From Nocardia africana NBRC 100379 (GTDB lineage Bacteria; Actinomycetota; Actinomycetes; Mycobacteriales; Mycobacteriaceae): DNA of 64,000 nucleotides. Location: positions 682,001 to 746,000 of the forward strand of contig NZ_BDAV01000006.1 in NCBI RefSeq assembly GCF_001612635.1, written 5' to 3'. Shown piece after piece: positions 36,581 to 43,228 of this stretch. Position 1 is the stretch's first letter; each line of letters starts with the position of its first letter. The notes under the pieces were generated by a model. That model saw only the letters and a list, made by a program, of their open reading frames with translations, was not told where the DNA came from and made no database searches. The translations under genes were made by a program, and so were the position numbers.

Positions 36581-37891
36581 GTGCTCGACCGTGGCTCCCC
36601 CGATCACAGCCGCCCCGGCAGCGGCTCTCCCGACCGCGCCTGCGCCGACCGGGTCGTCGCTGCGGTGGCCGACGCGCATCGCCGGGAGTGGGCGTTCGTG
36701 CTGGCGGCGACCGCGCGGGTGACCCACGACCTCGAGCTCGCCGAGGAATGCGTTCAGGACGCGTACGCCCAGGCATTGGTGCGATGGGCCGCGGACGGAA
36801 TTCCGTCCCGGCCCGCTGCCTGGCTGACCACGGTGGCGCGCAACCGCGCACTGGATCTGCTGCGCCGCCGGTCCACCGCGCGACGGGCGTTGCCGCTGCT
36901 GATCGCGGACGAAAAGACCACCACGACAACAGATTTCGATGCGATCGACCCGTACGACCCGCAATTTCCCGACGACCGTCTGCGACTGATCTGCACCTGC
37001 TGCCATCCGGCACTGGCCCCGCAGACCCAGGTCGCGCTGACCCTGCGTCTGGTCTGCGGACTCACCACGGCCGAGGTCGCGCGGGCCTTCCTGGTGGCCG
37101 AGCCGACGATGGCCGCGCGGATCACCCGCGCCAAGAAGAAGATCGCGGCCGCCCGGATCCCCTACCGGGTGCCGGGCCCCGCGGAACTGCCCGAGCGCAT
37201 CGAGGCCGTGCTGGCGGTGGTGCATCTGCTGTTCACCACCGGGCACACCGCACCGTCGGGCGACGACCTCATCCGGCGCGATCTCACCGAACGTGCCCTC
37301 GATCTGGCGCGGATGCTGCACGGTCTGCTGCCCGAGGACCCGGAGATCGCCGGCCTGCTGGCTCTCCTGCTGCTCACCGACGCCCGCCGCGCGGCGCGGG
37401 TGACCCCCGAGGGCGCCATGGTCGCGCTGGCCGATCAGGACCGCGCGCGCTGGGATCGGGAGGAGATCACCCAGGGCATCGCGCTGGTGCGTTTCGCGCT
37501 GGAACGGCGGCCGGGACGCTACGCGCTGCAGGCCGCGATCGCCGCAGTGCACGCCGAGGCGCCCAGCTACGACGCCACGGACTGGCAGGAGATCCGCGGG
37601 CTCTACGACGTGCTGAGCCGGATCTGGCCCTCGCCGGTGGTCGCGCTCAATCGAGCCGTCGCGATCGGGATGGCCGGCGATCCCGCCGCGGGGTTTGCCG
37701 CGCTCGACGCACTCGCCACCGAACCGCAGCTGGCCGGGTACAGCTACCTCCCCGCCGCACGCGCGCACTTCCTGACCGAACTCGGGCGGTTCGACGAGGC
37801 GCGGCTCGCCTACTCCGAGGCCCTGCTGCTGACCGAGAACGCCGCCGAGCGTGAATTTCTCGACCGCCGCCTGGCCGAGCTCGACCGATAG
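36581..37891 (+). CDS. ECF42-type RNA polymerase sigma factor, second copy
   Basis: This 436-residue protein has sigma-2 (ARVTHDLELAEECVQDAYAQAL, WLTTVARNRALDLLRRRS), sigma-4 (ALTLRLVCGLTTAEVARAFLVAEPTMAARITRAKKK) and the roughly 250-residue ECF42 C-terminal domain (VVHLLFTTGHTAPSG, LLALLLLTDARRAARV, SPVVALNRAVAIGMAG). It starts with GTG 8 bases behind its YCII partner and is followed after 9 bases by a GNAT gene, probably in the same operon. No anti-sigma factor is adjacent. Confidence 0.94.
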   Translation: MLDRGSPDHSRPGSGSPDRACADRVVAAVADAHRREWAFVLAATARVTHDLELAEECVQDAYAQALVRWAADGIPSRPAAWLTTVARNRALDLLRRRSTARRALPLLIADEKTTTTTDFDAIDPYDPQFPDDRLRLICTCCHPALAPQTQVALTLRLVCGLTTAEVARAFLVAEPTMAARITRAKKKIAAARIPYRVPGPAELPERIEAVLAVVHLLFTTGHTAPSGDDLIRRDLTERALDLARMLHGLLPEDPEIAGLLALLLLTDARRAARVTPEGAMVALADQDRARWDREEITQGIALVRFALERRPGRYALQAAIAAVHAEAPSYDATDWQEIRGLYDVLSRIWPSPVVALNRAVAIGMAGDPAAGFAALDALATEPQLAGYSYLPAARAHFLTELGRFDEARLAYSEALLLTENAAEREFLDRRLAELDR

Positions 37892-37900
37892 GGTGGGCTG

Positions 37901-38515
37901 ATGGAGGCCACCGTTCGTCCCGTGACGGAATCGGAAGTGCCGGAGCTGGCCCGGGTGCTGGGTCTGGCGTTCGACGACGATCCGATCATGCGGTGGTGCA
38001 TACCGGCCGACCGCACCCGGCCCGCCCGCGCGGCGACCATGTTCGGCACGCTGATCCGGCATCTGTACCTGGCGCACGGGGCGGTCGACGCGGCTTTCGA
38101 CGAATCGGGCCGGATCGTCGGGGGCGCGGTCTGGTCGCCGCCCGGGCGGTGGAATTCCTCGGACGCCGACCAGCTGCGGATGCTGCCGGCATTGGCGCGT
38201 GCGTTCCGGTCGCGACTGCTCGCCGCCGGGCGGATGTCGGATCGGATGAGCAAGGCGCATCCGCACGAACCGCACTGGTACCTCGCCATCGTCGGCACCG
38301 ATCCCGCGGTCCGCGGTAAGGGCTACGGCCACGCCCTGCTGGCGCCGCGGCTGGCGCACTGTGACGAAACCGGCGCGCCCGCCTACCTGGAATCCAGCAA
38401 GTTCGCCAATATCGCCTATTACGAGCGCTACGGCTTCGATCTGCGCGGCGAACTCGACGCCACCGGGGGCGGACCGCTGCTGTGGCCGATGTGGCGTCAG
38501 TCCGCGGCGTCGTAG
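37901..38515 (+). CDS. GNAT N-acetyltransferase
   Basis: The 204-residue acetyltransferase has an N-terminal VRPVTESEVPELARVLGLAFDDDPI and the core HWYLAIVGTDPAVRGKGYGHALLAPRL, in which AVRGKGYG is the acetyl-CoA loop, then AYLESSKFANIAYYERYGF. The substrate is unknown. It lies 9 bases behind the ECF42 gene and so may be part of that regulon. Its 3' end overlaps the converging membrane-protein gene by 19 bases. Confidence 0.92.
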   Translation: MEATVRPVTESEVPELARVLGLAFDDDPIMRWCIPADRTRPARAATMFGTLIRHLYLAHGAVDAAFDESGRIVGGAVWSPPGRWNSSDADQLRMLPALARAFRSRLLAAGRMSDRMSKAHPHEPHWYLAIVGTDPAVRGKGYGHALLAPRLAHCDETGAPAYLESSKFANIAYYERYGFDLRGELDATGGGPLLWPMWRQSAAS

Positions 38516-38943
38516 GCCTGGGCCATCCAGCGCACCGACGGCGGCGAGAAGATCAGGCCGAGGGTGACGAGGGCGACCAGCCCGACCGGGACGCCCAGTT
38601 CGAACCGATGTGAGCTGAGCATGTACCACGCGGCGGGCAGCAGCAGGACCTGTGCGATCACCACGATGGCCCGGCCCCAGCGCTTCCCGCGCAGCAGGCC
38701 GATACCGGCGGCCAGCACCGCGCCGGCCAGGATGACGAACCAGGCGGCGGTGCCGTAGGCCGATTTCGCGGAGGTGTCCGCCGACGTGATGCCCTGCACC
38801 ACGAGCACGATCGCGATGATCACCCCGATCAGCCCCTCGAGCGTGGCCAGCGCACCCGCGCCGCGCACCGTGCCGGGAGTCGGGTCGGCCGCGCCGCCGG
38901 TGGTGCCGCCGGTGCTCTCACTGTCCGCGTTCTGCTTCGCCAC
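38497..38943 (-). CDS. Four-helix membrane protein (Rv3217c-like)
   Basis: This 148-residue protein has four hydrophobic segments (about 33-52, 66-86, 90-108, 117-133) after a hydrophilic, Thr/Gly-rich N-terminus. Position and topology match mycobacterial Rv3217c, next to the Rv3218-like lipid kinase and whiB1. The ATG at 38943 is 92 bases from the divergent kinase start. Its 3' end overlaps the GNAT gene on the other strand by 19 bases. Function unknown. Confidence 0.85.
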   Translation of the reverse strand: MAKQNADSESTGGTTGGAADPTPGTVRGAGALATLEGLIGVIIAIVLVVQGITSADTSAKSAYGTAAWFVILAGAVLAAGIGLLRGKRWGRAIVVIAQVLLLPAAWYMLSSHRFELGVPVGLVALVTLGLIFSPPSVRWMAQAYDAAD

Positions 38944-39035
38944 CCGCCCAGCGTAGAACCGCGCGAACCGGGCCTCGCACGCGTGGTCGCCTCCACGGCG
39001 CGATCCGGTGGCGATCGCTCAGTAGGCTGCTCAGG

Positions 39036-40061
39036 GTGCGGACGCTGTTGATCGTGAATCCGAATGCCACCTCGACCACTCCGGCCACAAGGGATCTGCT
39101 CGCCCACGCGCTGGAGAGCCGCACCCAGCTCATCGTGGCCCATACCCAGCATCGCGGGCACGCCGCCGAATTGGCGCAGTGGGCGACCGATGCCGAGATG
39201 GACCTGATCGTGGTGCACGGCGGCGACGGCACGGTCAACGAGACCGTCAACGGCTTCCTCCCCCTGCCGGAACAGGGCATGTCCGGACCGGACCCGGCCG
39301 GTGCCGCGGAGTCGGCCGCCGCGCGACGATCGGGCACCTGGATCCCGCGACTGGGTGTGATCCCCGGCGGTTCGGCGAACGTGTTCGCGCGCTCGCTGGG
39401 TATCGAGGCGGATCCGGTGGCCGCGACCAACCAGCTCATCGACCTGCTCTCGCTCGACCACGACGACGCGCATGCCGGCGACCGCCGGATCGGCCTGATG
39501 GTCGCCGACGGCCGCTGGTGCGCGTTCAGCGCGGGCGTCGGGCTGGACGCCGACGTGTGCGAGGCGATCGATCGCAGTCGCGCCGCGGGCCACGCCGCGA
39601 CCCCGGCCCGGTATCTGCGCACCACGGTCCGGCAATTCTTCCGGGCCAAGCGGCGCGAGCCGGCGATCACCGTACGTGTGCCCGGACACGAACCGGTGCC
39701 GGGCGTGCATTACGCCTTCGTGACGAACACCAGTCCGTGGACGTATCTCGACAGCACCCCGGTGCGCACCAACCCCGGGACGACGTTCGAACGCGGACTG
39801 GGTGTGTTTGCGATGCGCACGATGGGGGTATTGCCGACACTGTCGGTTGCCAGGCAACTCCTGGCTTCCGACGGAGATCCGAAGGCCCGCAATTTATTTC
39901 GCGTCGACGATGTATCTTCGGTGCGAATCGAGGCCGACGACGAGGTCGGTCTGCAAATCGATGGCGACTTCATCGGCCGCCGCAACGTGGTGGATTTCAC
40001 CTCGGTGCCGGAGGTGCTCGAAGTGGTCGCTCCCAAGCCGGTATCCGGCCGACACAACTGA
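39036..40061 (+). CDS. Diacylglycerol/sphingosine kinase-family lipid kinase (Rv3218-like)
   Basis: The 341-residue protein has the DAGK catalytic domain at the N-terminus: TLLIVNPNATSTTPAT, the VVHGGDGTVNETVNGFL nucleotide loop (GGDGT, about residues 62-66), and the LGVIPGGSANVFARSLGI motif. The C-terminal domain has FSAGVGLDADVCEAIDRS and ends with IDGDFIGRRNVVDF. It probably phosphorylates diacylglycerol or a related membrane lipid. Start is GTG. It lies directly upstream of the whiB1 promoter region, in the mycobacterial order. Confidence 0.92.
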   Translation: MRTLLIVNPNATSTTPATRDLLAHALESRTQLIVAHTQHRGHAAELAQWATDAEMDLIVVHGGDGTVNETVNGFLPLPEQGMSGPDPAGAAESAAARRSGTWIPRLGVIPGGSANVFARSLGIEADPVAATNQLIDLLSLDHDDAHAGDRRIGLMVADGRWCAFSAGVGLDADVCEAIDRSRAAGHAATPARYLRTTVRQFFRAKRREPAITVRVPGHEPVPGVHYAFVTNTSPWTYLDSTPVRTNPGTTFERGLGVFAMRTMGVLPTLSVARQLLASDGDPKARNLFRVDDVSSVRIEADDEVGLQIDGDFIGRRNVVDFTSVPEVLEVVAPKPVSGRHN

Positions 40062-40073
40062 GAAACATCGCAG

Positions 40074-40096
40074 TTGTGCTGCGGAAACCAGCACAA
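40074..40096. promoter_or_regulatory. 8-bp inverted repeat after the lipid-kinase stop
   Basis: TTGTGCTG (40074-40081) and CAGCACAA (40089-40096) are exact reverse complements around 7 bases. It starts 13 bases after the kinase stop and about 200 bases before whiB1. There is no T tract, so it could be a weak terminator hairpin or a protein site. Confidence 0.5.
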
Positions 40097-40142
40097 GCGA
40101 GTACAAAGGACTCCGCAGGCCCGGCTTTTCAGGGCTTTAGAG

Positions 40143-40158
40143 CGTGAGCTTCCCCACG
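40143..40158. promoter_or_regulatory. CRP/Cmr-like site, distal, upstream of whiB1
   Basis: CGTGAGCTTCCCCACG has the GTGA-n8-CAC form of mycobacterial CRP (Rv3676) sites, with CCACG in place of TCACA in the right half. It resembles the CRP site I remember before M. tuberculosis whiB1 (GTGAG, then CCCACG). It is 49 bp (centre to centre) upstream of a second, better site. Confidence 0.5.
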
Positions 40159-40191
40159 GTGCACCCGAAGGCTATTGACATCTACGGTGTT

Positions 40192-40207
40192 CGTGAAAGC
40201 ATTCACA
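40192..40207. promoter_or_regulatory. CRP/Cmr-like site, proximal, upstream of whiB1
   Basis: CGTGAAAGCATTCACA matches TGTGA-n6-TCACA at nine of ten defined positions. It lies 89 bases before the whiB1 ATG and just behind a TTGACA -35-like hexamer (40175-40180). In mycobacteria whiB1 is directly controlled by the cAMP receptor protein, so this is a plausible conserved site. Confidence 0.7.
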
Positions 40208-40295
40208 AGCAACCGTGCGGAAACATTCGAGACGCACAAGTGAACGGACCACAAACCAGCGGCGCCTTGCGGCGCCCATGCAAAGGAGCAGAGGA

Positions 40296-40550
40296 ATGGA
40301 CTGGCGCCACAAGGCCATCTGTCGCGACGAGGACCCCGAGCTGTTCTTCCCGGTGGGTAACAGTGGTCCGGCGCTCGCGCAGATTGCCGATGCCAAGCTG
40401 GTCTGCGCCCGCTGCCCCGTGACCGCCGACTGCCTGTCCTGGGCCCTGTCCTCCGGACAGGATGCCGGCGTGTGGGGTGGCATGAGCGAAGACGAGCGCC
40501 GGGCGCTGAAGCGGCGCAACGCCCGAACCCGCACTCGCAGCGTCGTCTGA
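40296..40550 (+). CDS. whiB1: WhiB1 [4Fe-4S] transcriptional regulator
   Basis: The 84-residue protein has the four cluster cysteines at 9, 37, 40 and 46 (CxxCxxxxxC for the last three), the GVWGGMSEDERR turn (about 58-69) and a basic C-terminal tail (RRNARTRTRS) for DNA contact, exactly as in WhiB1. Mycobacterial WhiB1 is essential, its cluster reacts with nitric oxide, and it binds sigma-A. An AGAGGA site precedes the ATG. Two CRP-like sites lie upstream and two hairpins downstream; it stands as a single-gene unit between the lipid kinase and pdtaS, as in mycobacteria. Confidence 0.97.
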   Translation: MDWRHKAICRDEDPELFFPVGNSGPALAQIADAKLVCARCPVTADCLSWALSSGQDAGVWGGMSEDERRALKRRNARTRTRSVV

Positions 40551-40558
40551 GACGCGCG

Positions 40559-40603
40559 GCGTTACCGGCCCGTAGTACACCGCACAGCCGCGACCGGTAA
40601 CGC
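40559..40603. repeat. 10-bp inverted repeat with long loop behind whiB1
   Basis: GCGTTACCGG (40559-40568) and CCGGTAACGC (40594-40603) are exact reverse complements separated by 25 bases. The pair starts 8 bases after the whiB1 stop and ends 6 bases before the terminator stem, so the whiB1 message would end in two stacked hairpins. It may stabilise the 3' end or serve as a second terminator stem. Confidence 0.65.
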
Positions 40604-40609
40604 ATTTCG

Positions 40610-40646
40610 GCCCGGCACCGGAAAGGTGCCGGGCTTCACTGTTTTT
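40610..40646 (+). terminator. Intrinsic terminator of whiB1
   Basis: GCCCGGCACC (40610-40619) pairs perfectly with GGTGCCGGGC (40625-40634) over a GGAAA loop and is followed by TTCACTGTTTTT. The position and the T tract make this the whiB1 terminator. Confidence 0.88.
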
Positions 40647-40744
40647 GATGCCGGATTGTTTTCCCGCCCTATTTCGCATAACCATTGGACGGCGATTCGG
40701 ACTTATCCGATTTCCGCGAGTGGCGGTGCTTGCGCGAGGCGCTT

Positions 40745-42259
40745 TCAGCGCGAGTTGCGGCGACCCAGCGGTACCCGCAGCACCGCGTCGGTGCCGATAT
40801 CGGCGCCCGGATGCAAACCGATCGAGCCCCCGAGTTCCGCGGTGACCAGAGTGCGCACGATCTGCAATCCCAGCCGATCGGAACCGTCCAGGCTGAATCC
40901 CTCCGGCAATCCGCGCCCGTCGTCGCTGATGATGACATCCAGCCAGCGCGCCGAACGCTCGGAACGTATTGTGACAGTTCCATTTTCGCCTGCGTCGAAG
41001 GCATGCTCGATCGCGTTCTGCACCAATTCGGTCAGCACCATCACCAACGGCGTCGCGCGTTCGGCCGAGAAAACCCCCAGCGAACCGTCGCGGCGGACCT
41101 TGATGCGCGCGGTGTGCACGGTCGCCACATCGGCCATGATCGGCAGCAGGCGGTCCACCACCTCGTCGAGGTCGACCTCCTCGTCCACCGACATCGACAG
41201 CATCTCGTGCACGGAGGCGATGGAGGTGACGCGGCGCACCGATTCGGTGAGCGCCACCCGGGCCTCCTCGTTCTCGGTGCGGCGCGCCTGCAGGCGCAGC
41301 AGCGCGGCGACGGTCTGCAGGTTGTTCTTCACCCGATGATGGATCTCGCGGATGGTGGCGTCCTTGGACAGCAGCGCCCGGTCGCGGCGCTTGACCTCGG
41401 TGACGTCGCGGACCAGGACCGCGGCCCCCGCCAGTTCACCGTGCGGGCGTAGCACCAACGTGCGCAGCAGCACCGTCGCGCCGCGCGCCTCCACCTCCAT
41501 CCGCCGGCCCGATTTGCCGGCCAATGCGGCCTGGATGTCGCTGACGACTTCCTGCGCGTCGAACGGATCGGTGATCAGCGAGCGGGTCGACTGGGCCAGA
41601 TCCTGTCCGGCCAGTTCGCTCTGCAGGCCCATGCGGTGATACGCCGACAACGCGTTCGGGCTGGCGTAGACGACCAGGCCGGCGGTGTCGAGGCGGATGA
41701 AGCCGTCCCCCGCGCGCGGGCTGGAATGGGAGCCGGTGCGATCCTCCAGCGTGGGGAAGGTGCCGTCGGCGATCATCTGACACAGATCGTCGGCGCAGCT
41801 CATATAGGCGTGTTCGAGACTGCCGCGGACCTTCGACCGCTGCATGTCGGTGTCGCGGCCGAGCACGGCGATGACGTCGGTGCCGCAGCGCACCGGAATA
41901 CCCTCGCGGATGACCCGCGCGGGGGTGGGATGGTAGACGCCGGTGGATTCGCCGTCGCCCTCCACGCGCACGATCTCCCCCGAGCTCAGGGCCTGGAAGA
42001 TCTGCGGATGCTCCTGGCGCGAGGCCAGCGACCCCACCAGATCGTCGGGCTGCACGGTCGGGGCGGTCGTGGGCCGGCACTGGGCGACGCACACCACGTC
42101 GGCCCCGTCGGTGACCGGGCCGATGCCGACCCACAGCTGCAGATCGGCGAACGACAGATCGGCCAGCAGCTGCCAATCCCCCACCACGCGCTGCAGATGA
42201 TCTACCGCCGCACCGGGGAGATCGGTGTGTTCGGCGAGCAGATCACTAAGAGTGGACAC
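40745..42259 (-). CDS. pdtaS: Sensor histidine kinase PdtaS
   Basis: This 504-residue soluble kinase has a GAF-like N-terminus (1-150), a PAS domain (about 170-285) and the HisKA_2 dimerisation box REIHHRVKNNLQTVAALLRLQ with the phospho-His near residue 304. A HATPase follows (LVQNAIEHAF N box, ISDDGRGLPEGF G1 box, GLQIV). PdtaS signals to the RNA-binding response regulator PdtaR, which is encoded elsewhere in mycobacteria and is not in this window. It matches Rv3220c in position and architecture. GTG start; the biotin-protein gene is 54 bases upstream on the same strand. Confidence 0.95.
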   Translation of the reverse strand: MSTLSDLLAEHTDLPGAAVDHLQRVVGDWQLLADLSFADLQLWVGIGPVTDGADVVCVAQCRPTTAPTVQPDDLVGSLASRQEHPQIFQALSSGEIVRVEGDGESTGVYHPTPARVIREGIPVRCGTDVIAVLGRDTDMQRSKVRGSLEHAYMSCADDLCQMIADGTFPTLEDRTGSHSSPRAGDGFIRLDTAGLVVYASPNALSAYHRMGLQSELAGQDLAQSTRSLITDPFDAQEVVSDIQAALAGKSGRRMEVEARGATVLLRTLVLRPHGELAGAAVLVRDVTEVKRRDRALLSKDATIREIHHRVKNNLQTVAALLRLQARRTENEEARVALTESVRRVTSIASVHEMLSMSVDEEVDLDEVVDRLLPIMADVATVHTARIKVRRDGSLGVFSAERATPLVMVLTELVQNAIEHAFDAGENGTVTIRSERSARWLDVIISDDGRGLPEGFSLDGSDRLGLQIVRTLVTAELGGSIGLHPGADIGTDAVLRVPLGRRNSR

Positions 42260-42313
42260 GGGAACAAAGGCTACGGCACGCGCCCGCGAGCCGAAGTCGT
42301 GTCGCGGCGGAAG

Positions 42314-42529
42314 CTACGAGATGACGGCGATCAGATCACCCTTCTGCAGGACGTCGCCGGGCTTCACATTGATCGAGGCCACGGTTCCGTCCGACTCGGC
42401 CACCACCGGAATCTCCATCTTCATCGATTCCAGCAGGACCAGGGTGTCACCTTCATGCACCGCCGCACCCTCCTGCGCGACGATCTGGAAGACGGTCGAC
42501 ACCATCTCCGCGAGCACTTCCTCAGCCAT
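42314..42529 (-). CDS. Biotin/lipoyl attachment protein (TB7.3-like, Rv3221c)
   Basis: The 71-residue protein is a single biotinyl domain with the modified lysine Lys37 in ESMKMEIPV. Length and sequence fit the mycobacterial TB7.3 protein (71 residues). Which carboxylase, if any, it serves is unknown. The ATG at 42529 has a GGAAGGG site. It is probably cotranscribed with pdtaS. It ends the conserved mycobacterial block; the next genes in mycobacteria (rshA, sigH) are not here. Confidence 0.93.
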   Translation of the reverse strand: MAEEVLAEMVSTVFQIVAQEGAAVHEGDTLVLLESMKMEIPVVAESDGTVASINVKPGDVLQKGDLIAVIS

Positions 42530-42602
42530 GACACCCTTCCGGTCGATCGGCCCGTATCCGCTGACGGTACAGCCAACCACATCCGTAGCGACAGCGTCCG
42601 AT

Positions 42603-43085
42603 TCAGTCCCGGTCTCGATCATCGGCAAGCGGATTCGGCCCTGGTTCATCCGCCACGATCCAGCGACCGGTTGCCGGGACCGCGCACAGCACGAGAATCA
42701 GCAGGCTCACGACGATCGGAACGAACAGGAAGGAGAAACCTCGGTTGAGGAGTTGCGCAACGCTCGCGATCAGTGCCGCGCCCGAAGCGACGATCAACAG
42801 GAAACGACCCGTCTTCAGGTACGCCAGCAGAAGGAACCCGCCGACGCACCATGCCAGCCCGATGCCGACGGCGACGATCCCCATGACGACCAGGTCTGTG
42901 TTCCCGCCGGTGTCCGGATATTCGCGGGCGTGATCCTCGATCGCGACGACCGTGTAGAGAACCCACATGATTCCGCCGAATCCGGCGAGTGGACCGAAGA
43001 CCAGCGCGGTGACGGCCGCGGTGACGGCGGTCGCGCCATGGGGGGCCGGCGTCGGTAACCCCGGATGATCGTGCGGATCTTTCAC
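42603..43085 (-). CDS. Four-helix membrane protein of unknown function
   Basis: The 160-residue protein has four hydrophobic segments (about 20-48, 65-90, 93-113, 117-140) and hydrophilic ends with His/Pro-rich N-terminal and Asp-rich C-terminal tails. I recognise no family. The start is GTG. It is 73 bases upstream of the biotin-protein gene on the same strand, and lies at the right-hand edge of the conserved block, so it may be lineage-specific. Confidence 0.7.
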   Translation of the reverse strand: MKDPHDHPGLPTPAPHGATAVTAAVTALVFGPLAGFGGIMWVLYTVVAIEDHAREYPDTGGNTDLVVMGIVAVGIGLAWCVGGFLLLAYLKTGRFLLIVASGAALIASVAQLLNRGFSFLFVPIVVSLLILVLCAVPATGRWIVADEPGPNPLADDRDRD

Positions 43086-43228
43086 GCCCGTCCCTATCGT
43101 CTGTCGTTCGTGCGAACCTATCGCACCGCGCCTGCGCCTCCGGACCTCCGCGGCCGGCGCGCCCCTCGAACAGTCGCCCTACAGCCCCGGCGATAGGTCA
43201 CCCGCGAATCGCTTTGTGCCCGAGCATA

